Positions 21,881 through 33,640 of a stretch of DNA of 64,000 bases are shown here, piece after piece (within the stretch, counting starts at the first letter, position 1; every line of letters starts with the position of its first letter). Origin of the DNA: Berberis thunbergii (taxonomy: Eukaryota > Streptophyta > Magnoliopsida > Ranunculales > Berberidaceae); the NCBI GenBank assembly GCA_003290165.1, contig QNQO01000543.1:248001-312000 (forward strand), read 5' to 3'. The notes under the pieces were generated by a model. That model did not search any database. It was not told the origin of the DNA and saw nothing but the letters and a program-made list of their open reading frames with translations. The translations under genes and the position numbers were made by a program.

Positions 21881-24776
21881 TTATTTTGTACTCTCTTTCA
21901 CAACTAGGAACTTTATGTCAATATGATCTAATCTAGATGAGGTCTTGTTGTTGTTGGCATATAGAACTGTTGAGTTATTGTCACAATATAACTTTAGTGG
22001 TCTTTCAATACTACTCAAAATGCGCAGCCCGGTGACAAAATTTCGTAGCCATAATCCATGATTGGATGCCTCAAAACATGTTACATATTCTACTTCCATA
22101 GTGGAAGAAGCTATGAGTGTCTGCTTGGCACTTCTCCAGGAAATAGCTCCTCCAGCTAACAGATAAATGTAGCTTGGTGTGGATTTCCTACTATCTTGGC
22201 ATCCAGCAAAATCAGAATCAGAATATCCTATGATCTCCAACTGGTCAGATTTCTTGTATGTGAGCATGTAATCCTTAGTTCTCTGTATATATCTCATAAC
22301 CCTTTGGCTGCTTTCCAGTGATTCATCTCAGGGTTGTCTAAATATTTGTCTAGCATTCCAACAATGAATATTATTTCTAGACGTGTACAAACCAGAGCAT
22401 ACATTAGACTCCCAACAGCTAATGCATAGGGAATCTCTTGCATTTCTTTAACTTCAAGTTTATTCCTAGGGCATTGTTTAAGGCTGAATTTGTCTCCTTT
22501 AGCTACAGGGGCATTTCCTGGTTTACAATTTTGCATGCCAAGTCTTTTAAACACGTTTTATATATAGCTCTTTTGCGATAATCCAAAAATACCCCAAGAG
22601 CGATCTCGGTGTATTTGAATCCCTAACAAAAAAGAAGTTTCACCAAAATATTTCATTTCAAATTTCTTTGATAAAAGTCTCTTAGTTTCGTGCAATATGT
22701 CTTTGTTATTAGTGGCAAGCAGTATATCATCAACATACAAAACCAATAAGATATGCTTACTCCCACTGAACTTATGATACACACAGTTATCAACTGCATT
22801 TGTCTCAAAACCAAATGAGACAACTACTTGATGAAATTTATGGTACCATTGAGGGGAAGCTTGCTTGAGCCCATAGATGGATTTCTTTAGTTTGCAAACC
22901 ATATTCTTCGGGTCTCTAAACACAGTTTTCTGGTTGCACCATATAAATTGTTTCATCAATGTCGCCATTGAGAAATGTTGTCTTAAGGTCAAAGTGCGCA
23001 ACAAGTGCCATGATTGTCCTAAATGAGTCTTTCTTTGAAACCGGAGAAAAAATATCTTTATAGTCGATGTCTTCCTTTTGAGTGAAGTCTTAGCTACATG
23101 ATGAGCCTTAAATCTCTCCACATTACCTTTTGAATCCCTCTTTGTTTTGAATATCCATTTACAACCAATGGGCTTTGTATTTTTAGGTAATGGGACAAGA
23201 TCCCAAACTTGATCGTCTTGCATAGACTTGCACTCCTCATTCATAGCATCTATCCACTTTTGAGAGTTAAAATCCTCCATGTCTTGATGGAAGTTGATTG
23301 GGTCATTTTCCACCAATCCATCATTTTCCTTATGTTCTTGGAGAAAAACTATGTAATCATCCGGATTAGAATTTCTCATTTCTCTCGTGGATCTCTTTAA
23401 TGACATTTGTCCTTGAGGTTGTTGAGTTTGTTCCTCTGGAACATTTACTTCAATTTGAATAGGGAGTTGTTCAACATTGTCTTGTTGAGGTTCCAGATAT
23501 ACTTCTTGATCAATGACAGGTACAGAAACATGTACATTGTCAAAAACAATAATAGGAGTCGAAACTAATTCCTCATCAAAGACAATGTCTCTTACCTTAT
23601 TTCTCCCCCCAAACTCAACATCCTAAAAAAATGTCGCAGTTCCCATTTCAAAAATAGACCTAATTGTGGAATCATAAAATTTGTAGCCCCTATATCGTTC
23701 TGAATAACCAATAAATTAGCTGCTTACTGTCTTGGAGTCCAATTTGTTTTCATTTAGCCTATAAGGCCTAACCTCAGATGGACATCCCTAAATGTGAAAG
23801 TGTTTTAAACTAGGCTTTCGGCCTGTCCAAAGTTCATAAGGAGTTTTGGCAGCTGCTTTAGTTGGTACTCTATTTAGGATATAAATTGTTGTCTTTATTG
23901 CTTCTCCCTAGAGTGATTCTAGTCAGAAAGAATGACTAATCATACTCCTTACCATATCCTTAAGAGTTTTGTTTCGTCTTTCAGCGACACCATTCATGCT
24001 AAGTGAACCTGACGTGGTGTACTATGGGACGATTCTACATTCCTCTAAGAATTTAGAAAATGGCCCTAGACGTTGTTTTCCTGAACCATCATATCTGTCG
24101 TAGTACTCTCCACCACGATCAGATCTAACGCACTTAATTTTCTTACTGAGTTGGTTTTCAACTTCAGTTTTGAAAGATTTGAATACATCCAGTGACTCTA
24201 ATTTCTCATGAATAAGATAAAGGTACCCATAACGTGAGTAGTCGTCTATGAATGATATAAAGTATCGTTGACCATTCCAAGAAGTCGTAGGGCATGTCCA
24301 CAAATATCCATATGTATCAATTCTAAGACGTCTGAAGATCTATTAACACCTAATCTCTTTTGTTTGGTCTATTTTCCCTTGATGCACTCAACACGGACAT
24401 CTAAGTCTGAAAATTCAAGTGAATCCAAAATGCCTTCTGACACAAATCGTGCAATTCTAGATTTGGATATATGACCCAAACGCTTGTGCCATAATTTTGC
24501 TGAATTTTCTTTGTTTAGCTTGCGTTTAGTACCCCATGAATCCACATGCAAAGTTTCATTATATAATGCAATAGTATCAAGCAAATATAGGTTATCAAAC
24601 ATACTTAATGAACCAGTACCAGTAATATTTGAATTCAATGAAAGACTAAACTGATTGTTTCCAAATGAACAATTATAACCAGATTTGTCCAATAAAGAAA
24701 TTGAAACCAAATTTCGCCTAAAGGACGGTACAACAAAAGTGTCTTTCAAATCCAAATAAAAATCAGTTCTCAACAA
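21881..24776 (-). pseudogene. Copia pol remnant: GAG-pre-integrase, integrase, reverse transcriptase, RNase H
   Basis: Blocks on the - strand in order: 24776-24369 GAG-pre-integrase (LWHKRLGHISKSRI); 24303-23600 integrase core (FISFIDDYSRYGYLYLIHEK, SDRGGEYY; frame changes at about 24000 and further stops); 23406-22558 reverse transcriptase (WIFKTKRDSKGNVERFKA, IYGLKQASPQWYHKF, active site YVDDILLAT) with an out-of-frame segment of about 50 codons at 23100-22950; 22554-22294 connection; 22297-21881 RNase H (GYSDSDFAGCQDSRKSTPSY, AGGAISWRSAKQTLIASST). Together these would copy and integrate the element. Breaks between and within blocks make it inactive. Confidence 0.9.
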
Positions 24777-25804
24777 TAGCCTAAATGCCCTATTGCCTTA
24801 ACATCCACCGATTTTCCATCGCCCACAAAAATGTATCTTTCAACATCATTTGACTTTCGGTAGCTCAAGTAACCCTGCATAGAAACACTTATGTGAGTGG
24901 TAGCACAAGAATCTAACCACCAAGTGTTTCTAGATACTGAAGCTAAATCAACCTCAGAATAGACCAAAGTAAAGAATTTACCTTTCTTGGCACACCAAGC
25001 ATGATACCGACTACATTCTTTCTTTACATGTCCTAACTTTCCACAAAAGAAACATCCTTGATTTTCCTTAGGTTTCTTTTGCTCTAGACCCTTAGCACTT
25101 TTATTTTTCTTTCTTTTCTTGCCCTTATCCTTAGAGGTACTTGCCAAATGAGTATTTTCAAATCTTTCTTGCTTCAACCTTTTCTCTTCTTGCACACAAT
25201 ATAAAATGAGCTCGTTAAAAGTCCATTTCTCTTTTTTACAGTTATAACTGACCTTAAACTGACTGAAATGTGCAGGAAGGGATATCAATACTAAATGCAC
25301 GAACAAGTCATCAGATAACTCGAGCTTTAGTGCCTTATGTTTGGAAGCAATTTGAGACATCTCCATGATGTACTCCCTTATGTTTCCCTTGCCTTTGTAC
25401 TCCATTGAAATCAAGCAAGCTAAAAGCGTGCTTGTTTCAGCCTTATCATTTTTTGCAAAACGTTTTTCAATTTCAGCAAGGAAATCACTGACCTTAGTTA
25501 CCCCTTCAGATATTGCGCCTATAAAGGCTTCCGGAATGTCGCGTTTAACGATCATTAGACTCCTGCGATTAGAGCGTTCCCACTTCTCAAAGTTTCTCTT
25601 TTCTTCAGAAGAACTTTCAGCCGTAAGAGTAGCGGGTTGCTCTATCCTTAGAGCAAAGTCTAGATCCATGCAGCCAAGAACGATTAAGACGTTCTCTTTC
25701 CAATCCTTGAAGTTTGCCTCATTAATCATGGGAATAATGTTTGTATGGGCAAATATTGCAGTAGCAGATATAATAGTTGTACAGAGAATTAACCTAATGA
25801 GCAT
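24770..25804 (-). pseudogene. Copia gag and protease start
   Basis: One open frame of 344 codons. Residues about 26-220 are the UBN2-type capsid (FKDWKENVLIVLGCMDLDFA, IREYIMEMSQIASKHKALK), followed by a Lys-rich linker, a CCHC zinc knuckle CFFCGKLGHVKKEC and the protease start WWLDSCATTHIS. The usual protease active site is DSGAT; here Gly is Cys, which probably disables it. The start codon is probably inside the frame; the first residues look like leader sequence. It should continue into pol, but the frame ends at 24770. Confidence 0.9.
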
Positions 25805-26707
25805 GCATGTTCACATCATAATATAAATAAACAATCTTTAAATTCAAATAATTATGGAATACATCTCAAGATACCTAGCACAACATTAATATCAAGCCTT
25901 TGGACAATAATATTAACATGTAAGTAGTACTCTTGGTGTGGTGATCAAATATTGACAATAACTTCTGTCAAACAATAAGTCTATCTTTGAATCGGCTTAT
26001 TATTCACATGAAAACCTTATAATTCTTACATATTTATCACTAAAGGTGTGTATGCAATTCGGCCAAATATTATCTTTTTTTTTGCCGGCTAATATCTGCA
26101 TGAACTCACAAACACAAACATTTTCACATTCTCAATAAACTAATCTACATAAGAGATGTCACCAAATCTTGTTTTAATTAGTTCAATCAAATGTTAGATA
26201 AACTAAATAAGTCATTAGATGCATAAAAAAAAACATTTAAATTTAAAATTTTCAAATAAATTGCCTTGAGAGAAATAATAAATAAATAAATAACGTACCT
26301 AAGTAATGTAACTGATTTACTTGATTTAAGGTCCATTATTTAAATTCCTGATTTTTTTTTATTATCAGGGTGGCTTAGACAAATTTTGTTGAATGCAATT
26401 AGCCAAAACAGGATGGACCGGCTCTCTGAATTGGACTAGGGTGACCCATCTGACCCAGCAAGATCTGACCCTATCCCAGCAACCCATCAGACCCAAACCC
26501 AACAACCGAAATACCTTTCAATTAAGTTGTGGCCCATAAGAATGGGTCCAGTACATTTATAAATAATTAACCAATCTAGAAGCCAAGACCCGACCCAATG
26601 GCCATTCTTTCTTATCCAATTTCTGCAAACAAAAGAAAAATAGTGAATAGGGAAAGATGAATCATGGATTCCTCACCCAATTATGGTTGGGTTAGCCAAA
26701 AATATAT

Positions 26708-26850
26708 GGAGTAGGCTTTGATACCACCTATAAGATTTTAATCATTTTATGTGAGAAAAAACCTTGTAAAAAACTTGATTTTATATCAAAAGTTCATCCA
26801 AAATTTCATAATCTCTCAAAGTATCAATCATGGAGTCGGCTTTGATACCA
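26708..26850 (-). other. Duplicated primer-binding site and LTR edge
   Basis: ggctttgataccacctataa followed by gatt occurs at about 26716 and again at 26838, 122 bp apart. Each copy joins the primer-site complement to the LTR edge. Only the second is continuous with the LTR. Confidence 0.6.
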
Positions 26851-26852
26851 CC

Positions 26853-27290
26853 TATAAGATTAATTTTTCTACAAATACAGTTGTATACTCCATATTGAAT
26901 CAATGAGAAGAGAACAACAAAAACAAAACGGAAGCGTACCTTGATCCATGATAGCACTTCAAAGAAGGGATGAGTCTTGATCTTACAGTTGATAACATAT
27001 GTTTTTCTGTATATCTCTACAGAAGGGAATTTAAGAATAAACAAAATGCACGCTCAACTAGGAACCATAACCCAAAAGTTATAACTGATGGGTTATCAGT
27101 TATTTCAACTTACCAATTTCTAATTTTGTCCCTCATCAAATTAGAAATTGTTTAAGTGTATTTGCACATTAAGCTCATGACATTTTAATACCTTAGCCCA
27201 ATTAATTATATTATATCACAATTTATTTGGCCTATATTTTACGATAATAATACACATATGTATGCCCATACATATTGGATTTTTCCAACA
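26853..27290 (-). repeat. Copia 5' LTR
   Basis: 438 bp, same termini as the 3' copy. Confidence 0.9.
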
Positions 27291-27295
27291 TCATT

Positions 27296-27969
27296 TACCT
27301 ACATTATAGTGATACAAATTGTGTCGACATTCATAATAATTTCTCTCCAAGAGACACCCGAACATTGTTTGTGGACATTGGCACTCAATGCTTATTTATG
27401 CGAAGGACCTCCTTGCCTTTAGCTTAACTTAGCAAAAAACATAATTTGACACTTGAAGAATAACATAGATGGTATATTGGTATTCATTATAGTCTTTTTG
27501 GTTCTAAAAATTTGATGGATATCCTACTTTCTTGTCCAAAATACTACATTCCTCTAAACAAAACTGTCATCTATTTGAAAATTTATAGCCAAGTGCCAAC
27601 AGTTCATGGCACCCAATACTCCTAATACTAAGTTGAAGTCAGGGATTTTGGTACACGTAAAGAGTTCTAGAGCACAACGTACATTAGTAGATTTTAGACT
27701 GAAGATAGACAAGAAAATGACTTAGATGTCATATTTGTTTCAAGATTTTAGATCTATTTGCTCATGTTTTAGACTTCACTGTGCTTTCAATGTTTTCAAT
27801 TAATGAGTGAAATTTGATTTAAGTTGGGGTTTGGTTATTTTGAGAGTTGTTGTATAACCTTGAACCTTCCAGGGAGTTAAAAAGTCATTCTGTGAAGAGG
27901 CAATGAATATTCATTTGAAAAACAATTTATGGAATGGAAGATTAAAATTATCTCTAAGGCCCGTCTAAT
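27296..27969. other. Spacer without recognised gene
   Basis: Nothing recognised. Confidence 0.4.
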
Positions 27970-28174
27970 TGTCAAGGGAACCAGCGAGGAAACCAACGAC
28001 GGACCCCACCAGGGGGGAGGGGGTGGAGTAGGGTAGGGGGAGTGGGAACCATTCATCTTTTCTTGGGATGCGCGTTTGACTTTTTAATGCACACATCTCG
28101 AAATCTCAAACGCGCATTTCGGGGGATGGACGGCTCTCACCCCCCTGTGGGGTCTCTCGCTGGTTTCCTCGACA
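27970..28174. mobile_element. Palindromic GC-rich MITE (copy 1)
   Basis: Starts tgtcaagggaaccagcgagg and ends ctcgctggtttcctcgaca, near-perfect inverted ends, with further inverted arms inside (gggatgcgcgtttgac / caaacgcgcatttc). The same family occurs at 49856-50005. No target duplication was found. Confidence 0.65.
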
Positions 28175-28177
28175 GGG

Positions 28178-28232
28178 GTGGCCACGGTTCTAAGCTGTTG
28201 GTGTTTCTGCCACGGCTAAAAATCGTGGTTAA
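28178..28232. repeat. Relic of CACTA subterminal repeats
   Basis: gccacggttctaagctgttg and gccacggctaaaaatcgtgg, two units of the same palindrome found at 3546-4027. It abuts the MITE. The rest of the element is absent. Confidence 0.5.
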
Positions 28233-28384
28233 GGTTACTCCACATGCTAAATGTTTAAATAAATATATATTGTCATTCAAAACATGTGACAATAATCATA
28301 CCCCAAGGTTGAAGCACTAATCACACCCCAAGATTGTGTCACTAATCTACCTTATTATAAGGTTACTCCACATGCTAAATGTTT

Positions 28385-29290
28385 AATTATGATAAATAAA
28401 TAAATATACTTACATGCCTAATCACCACAATCAACTTTTGAAGAAAATAAATAAATAGATATAAAAAATGTTGGGTATGAGAATTGATCCCTTGCTCTTT
28501 TATTGAGGATAAATCTTCATAAATGCTAACTTTAAATCTCAACAATTAGATCTTCATATTTGGATAAATTCCAACCATTTTTTATCTCTCAAAAATAAAT
28601 AAATATAAGGAATCGAACCCATGCACTCTTGGTGTTTTAAGTTTTATAAGATCCGTCAGATTCATATATTTGGTTAAATCTAAGCCGTCTTTTATCTCCT
28701 AACCCAAACAACATCCTGTTTTGTAAGATAAATAATTAGGGTATTCCCCATGCCATTGGCACGATAAAAATTTAAAATTTTTCAAAACATGATCACCCTT
28801 AAGTTTTCATCATTCATATTTATATGTTTAATCACCACCATCAACAATTGAAAAAAATAAATAAATATCAAAATGTTGGGTACGATAATCAAACCCATGC
28901 ACTCTTGGTGCTTTAAGTTCTATGTAGTCCGTTAGATTTTTATATTTGGGTAAATCTTAGCCGTCTTTTATCTCCCACCTCAAACACTACAATGTTTTGT
29001 GTATAATAACTAGGGTATTTCCCGTGTCGTTGGCACGATAAAAATTTAAAATTTTTCAAAACATGATCACCCTTAAGTTTTCATCTTTTATACCTACATG
29101 TCTAATCACCACCATCAATAATTGAAGAAAATAAATAAATATAAAAATATTGGGTATGAGAATTGAACTCATGTGCTATTGGTGTTTTTAGTTTTATGTG
29201 ATACATTAGATTTTTATATTTGGATAAATCTCAATCGTCTTTTATTTCTTATCTCAAACACCATCTTGTCTTGTATATATAAATATAATA
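28385..29290 (-). repeat. Head-to-tail array of Helitron-like units
   Basis: Two clear units (about 28736-29009 and 29010-29290) and a longer diverged one to their left (28385-28735). On the - strand each clear unit ends in a short hairpin and about ten more bases: atcgtgccaacgacacggga then aataccCTAG (29013-29010), and a version with TTAG at 28739-28736. A hairpin followed by CTRR is the Helitron 3' signature. Unit spacing is 274 bp. The left unit has an internal duplication of aaaataaataaatataaaaa. Termini at the 5' ends are not resolved. No RepHel. Confidence 0.5.
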
Positions 29291-29629
29291 ATATATAATT
29301 AATTAAAGTTACGACAGACTAATGACATACTTTGTTTTCATTGTACCTAGAAAGATATTTACAGGATTTTGCCCCTTTACTGACTTTTTTTATTTAAAAT
29401 ATTGAATCGTTGACTATTTTTAATTATTTTTTAATTTATGTCGGAAGGCTTGTGGGTAAACAAACAAAACCGAAGGCTACCAAGTTTTTTTTCTTTTTTT
29501 CATTCTCGATTTGTAAATCAAATTTGTCTTGATTATTACTTCCTCCTGCCTCTCTCTCTCACGCCTACTAGTTAGTGGTTGCTTGAATGAGATCAAATTG
29601 AAATTCAGACACAGCTAAACTTAATAGTC
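29291..29629 (+). promoter_or_regulatory. Upstream region of the PPR gene
   Basis: AT-rich 340 bp ending in a CT-rich stretch (29541-29565, cctcctgcctctctctctc), common in plant 5' leaders. An in-frame stop (TGA at 29589) precedes the start codon, so the protein cannot start further upstream without splicing. No clear TATA box chosen. Confidence 0.35.
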
Positions 29630-31846
29630 ATGAATGGAAGCATTATCTTCAATCAAAACTTGAAAATCACTCAACTCGGCAAATCTGGCCGAGTTCAAGA
29701 TGCTATCAGAGTCTTCCAAAACATGACCAACCGGAACACTGTAACATGGAACTCAATCATCTCCGTCTGCTCCAAGAATGGTAGAATCACTCAAGCAAGG
29801 CACCTCTTTGACCAAATGCCTCAAAAGAATTTGGTTTCTTGGAACACTATGATCTCTGGTTATTTACACAATGATCAACTCCCAGATGCCGCTATACTGT
29901 TTGATAAAATGCCTAAACGAGACTTTTTTTCGTGGACTCTTATGATAACTTGCTATACGCAAAGTGGGGAGCTTGAGAAAGCGAGGTATTTGTTTGATCG
30001 ACTTCCATATAAGACAAACGCTGCTTGTTGGAACGCAATGATTGCAGGGTATGCAAAGCATCGACGTCTGGAGGATGCTCGTCTGTTGTTTGAGGAAATG
30101 CCTGCCAAGGATTTTATCTCGTGGAATTCAATGCTTGCAGGTTATACCCAGAATGGAGAGATGATTAGCGGGTTGAAATTTTTTCTACAAATGGAAGAGA
30201 GGGATGTTGTTTCGTGGAATTTGATTGTCCATGGGTTTGTTGAAGTAGGGGACATTGACTCTGCTTTGTACTATTTTGAGAGAATTCCAAATCCAAACAT
30301 TGTTTCATGGGTGACGATGTTAGGTGGGTATGCAAGGAATGGTCGTATAGCCGAGTCACGGAGACTCTTTGATCAAATTCCGGAGAAAAATGTGGTTGCC
30401 TGGAATGCAATGATCACCGGTTATGTTCAGAATTGTCAAATTGATGAAGCTGCTAAATTATTTAGAGAGATGCCCGAGAGAAATTCTGCTTCATGGACTG
30501 CGATGATCAATGGATATGTTAAAATTGGGAAGCTCGATGAAGCAAAGGATTTACTCTATGAGATGCCTTACAAAAATGTTACAGCTCAAACTGCAATGAT
30601 TTCTGGGTATGCACAGAGTAAGAGAATGGATGAAGCACGTATCATTTTCGATCAGATTCGCTACCGAGATGTCGTATGTTGGAACACTATGATTGCTGGT
30701 TATGTTCAATCTGGAAGAATGACTGACGCAATCAACTTATTCAACCACATGCCCAAAAAGAATATAGTTTCATGGAATACTCTAATTGCAGGTTATGCTC
30801 AAGAAGGGCAAATAGATAAAGCAATGAAAATCTTTGAGGAGATGGGAGAGAAGAACACGGTTACTTGGAATTCTTTAATTTCAGGATTTACGCAGAATGG
30901 TTTATATATGGACGCACTTGGACATTTTGTTGTGATGGGCAGGGGAAGTATAAAACCTGATCAGTCTACTTTTGCATGTGGTCTCAGCGCTTGTGCCAAC
31001 CTTGCAGCTCTAAGAGCAGGAAAGCAAATTCACGACCTTATTGCAAAGGCGGGTTATGGCAATGACTTGTTCGTCGGAAATGCTTTGATCACTATGTATT
31101 CGAAGTGTGGAAGGATCTTCAGTGCTGAACAAGTATTCAATGATATCGGCATTGTTGACATTGTTTCTTGGAACTCTCTGATCGCCGGTTATGCTTTAAA
31201 TGGTTATGGCAAAGAGGCTATTCGGCTCTTCCAAGAGATGGGGGTTAAAGGATTGGATCCTGATCAGATTACCTTTGTTGCTGTTTTATCGGCCTGTAGT
31301 CATGCAGGACTGATTGATGAAGGTTTGAAGTTATTCCAATCCATGACAAAGGATCACTCCGTCGAGCCTTTAGCTGAACATTATGCATGCATGGTCGACT
31401 TACTTGGTCGGGTGGGGAGGTTGGAGGAAGCCTATGAACTACTACTGGGAATGCCAATTGAAGCCAATGCGGGAACATGGGGTGCATTGCTTGGGGCATG
31501 TAGGTTGCATGGAAATGTAAAGCTGGGGAGGGTTGCTGCTGAGAAGCTTTTTTATTTTGAAGCTAACAAGACTTCAAACTATGTGCTTTTATCCAACATC
31601 CATGCTGAGACTGGTAGGTGGAATGAGGTTGAAAGAGTTAGGAGGTTGATGAAAGACCGGGGAAAAGAGAAACAGCCAGGTTGCAGTTGGATCGAGGTTA
31701 AGAACCAGGTCCATTCATTCTTCTCTCACAATTTAACACAACCAGAGTCGGCAGAAATCTGTGAAACATTGAAGCTGTTAACAACATATATGAGAGGTCC
31801 AAATGTTATACCAGCTAATAGTTCTTTCATTCTCGACTATGGATGA
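29630..31846 (+). CDS. PLS-class pentatricopeptide repeat protein, E subgroup
   Basis: A single intact frame of 738 codons without introns, as is usual for plant PPR genes. From residue about 34, thirteen consecutive repeats of about 31 residues share the core xVSWNxMI..Y...G....A..LFdxMP.kn, followed by longer L- and S-type repeats (STFACGLSACANLAALRAGK, LFVGNALITMYSKCG, DIVSWNSLIAGYALNGYGKE, ITFVAVLSACSHAGLIDEGL) and E motifs (GTWGALLGACRLHGNVKLG, NYVLLSNIHAETGRWNEVER, GCSWIEVKNQVHSFF). The DYW deaminase domain is absent: about 30 residues follow the E region. Such proteins bind organelle RNA base by base and mostly serve C-to-U editing, recruiting a deaminase in trans. No obvious transit peptide: repeats begin almost at the Met. 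This is the only gene in the window that looks functional. Confidence 0.95.
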   Translation: MNGSIIFNQNLKITQLGKSGRVQDAIRVFQNMTNRNTVTWNSIISVCSKNGRITQARHLFDQMPQKNLVSWNTMISGYLHNDQLPDAAILFDKMPKRDFFSWTLMITCYTQSGELEKARYLFDRLPYKTNAACWNAMIAGYAKHRRLEDARLLFEEMPAKDFISWNSMLAGYTQNGEMISGLKFFLQMEERDVVSWNLIVHGFVEVGDIDSALYYFERIPNPNIVSWVTMLGGYARNGRIAESRRLFDQIPEKNVVAWNAMITGYVQNCQIDEAAKLFREMPERNSASWTAMINGYVKIGKLDEAKDLLYEMPYKNVTAQTAMISGYAQSKRMDEARIIFDQIRYRDVVCWNTMIAGYVQSGRMTDAINLFNHMPKKNIVSWNTLIAGYAQEGQIDKAMKIFEEMGEKNTVTWNSLISGFTQNGLYMDALGHFVVMGRGSIKPDQSTFACGLSACANLAALRAGKQIHDLIAKAGYGNDLFVGNALITMYSKCGRIFSAEQVFNDIGIVDIVSWNSLIAGYALNGYGKEAIRLFQEMGVKGLDPDQITFVAVLSACSHAGLIDEGLKLFQSMTKDHSVEPLAEHYACMVDLLGRVGRLEEAYELLLGMPIEANAGTWGALLGACRLHGNVKLGRVAAEKLFYFEANKTSNYVLLSNIHAETGRWNEVERVRRLMKDRGKEKQPGCSWIEVKNQVHSFFSHNLTQPESAEICETLKLLTTYMRGPNVIPANSSFILDYG

Positions 31847-33075
31847 CTTCAAGTGATTGCATATCTACGCCAAACCAACCATTTTTAGCAAGATATATTG
31901 AATGGTGAATCCTAGATGCTCTATATCAAGTATTTCCAGCCCACAGTCCATCTGGAGCATGATGTTCAAAAACACCACCCGGTGGAACGGAAAAAAGCAC
32001 ATCATCTTCCCTCTAAGAAAGAGACAGACCTAATAAGCAAGATTTGATATCAATCTGAAGATCAGAATAATCGGTGGCGCCTCTAAGAAGTAAGAACTTC
32101 TTGTTTTGGCTTCCAGACTGATTGAAACCTGCTGCTTTAGAGGATAAGATGGCTGTGTTCCAGCGCATTCTAGAATTCACAGCAGAAGAAAAAGAAGATG
32201 AAAAGAATGCAAGGTTTGTACAAATGACAACACCAAGTTTATGTGGAACTAGGATTCGTCAACCCTGCAAGTGCTTGAGGTTTACAATACCATAAACAAC
32301 TTCATATATCTTATACTATTTTTGGAGCATATGCAACACTTTTTATGATTGTGGACATGAAGGCACTAAATATTGACATCTTTCTTCTGAATATTGTAGG
32401 AATGTGTCATGGAGTATTGCTATAATATTTTTGTAAATATTAGTAAATATACTTTGGAGGGATTGATTGGGACTGATCTCTGTCATAGGCACGTGGTGTG
32501 GCAAGCTAAGCATATTCGGATGTTGTTTGATTGACTGAGTTCATAGAATTTGTTTCAAGAGCGAGGAAGGAATTGGAGAAGCTACTTGGTTTATAACTTG
32601 TTATTTTGTTGCGCATGCAGCGTAAAATGGAGGAACATCAAAGATATTAAATATTATTTGTGTCTGATTTCTTTTATCCCAACGTTGGTGTCATTGAAAG
32701 TCACATCTATTATTTGTCAAAGTGTTTGCTGAAATGCAATCACAAGGTCAGACAAGATTCTGAAAACTTACTAAATTCTGCGATAATTATGTCTCTATTT
32801 TGGACTTTTGAAGTATAGTTTTGTTTCTCTATGCCATCACACATAAAATATGAATTTCAGCTAGTGTATCTGTTGAATACTTGGAACCTATGTATAGGGC
32901 TGTGCCCTACCATTTGATTGTTAACATCTTGATGATCTCACACTGATACAAATTAGCAGGTTATCTTCTTATTAAATCCAAGCTCATGTTCTTTTGCATA
33001 TTCTCACCAGTGAGCATGTGAAATTTATTTTGACTGTTTAACCGGTTCAAGTCTGATATTTTTTTAACCTATATT
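31847..33075. other. 3' flank of the PPR gene
   Basis: Contains the presumed 3' UTR. No further gene recognised. Several splice-like sites (for example tgcagcgtaaaatgg near 32620) have no coding support. Confidence 0.4.
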
Positions 33076-33640
33076 TTGGCTTGGTGATTGGTCAATTTGA
33101 TTCATCTGAATGGATTTTATCTGTGAATCTTTAGGTGATGATGATGACTCGTGCCCATTTGCATTGTTCTGGCATGCCATACATTGACGGGTGGTTCAAA
33201 AGTTCATACTCTGGAACGCGTTTCTTACAGTGTAATGCCCACCTTTTGTGATTTTTTTTAACATGTCATCGAGGAATGAGATTTCGTGAAATTTCACCCA
33301 AAATTTTGCTTTTTTTGAAATTACAAAAAAAAAAAAAAAAAAGGCAAAGTAATAATTACATTTTTTCGAGATTTTTTTGAAAAAATTCTAGGTATTTTCA
33401 TAAAATTTGTTTTACTGTAAAAATACAAAAATCAGATACCAAAAATTACATTTTTCGAGTGTTTTTTTTTTCGGAAAATTTCAAAGTTTTTTGTAAATTT
33501 CAAGATTTTTTTCTTTTTCTAATTGACATATTTTCTAACTATTTATTGATTTTTGTAACCACCATTGATTTTCTAATTATCATTTTTTCTACTTATATAT
33601 AGATTTTTTAAACCACTCCCTAATTTTCTAATTATATATT
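33076..33640 (+). repeat. Duplicated host segment, left copy
   Basis: ttggtgattggtcaatttga... gatgatgatgactcgtgccc (33080-33155) and gggtggttcaaaagttcata... gtgtaatgcccacctttt (33189-33246) recur in order at 47907-47990 and 49743-49818. The right copy is split by a LINE, while the large Gypsy element is inserted in this copy at 33640. The rest is T-rich. Confidence 0.55.

Larger units (their letters stand above)
20896..27290 (-). mobile_element. Ty1/Copia LTR retrotransposon, decayed, with 5-bp target duplication
   Basis: LTRs at 20896-21344 and 26853-27290, flanked by TCATT on both sides (20891-20895, 27291-27295). On the - strand the 5' LTR is followed after 2 nt by the primer site TGGTATCAAAGCC (complement at 26838-26850), and the polypurine tract aagtggtagat precedes the 3' LTR (about 21345-21355). 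The order gag, protease, integrase, reverse transcriptase, RNase H identifies Copia. Several frameshifts and stops break pol, and the two LTRs differ at many sites, so it is an old insertion. Confidence 0.95.

Noticed and set aside
25365..25826. 153-codon + strand frame
   Set aside because: Antisense shadow of Copia gag.
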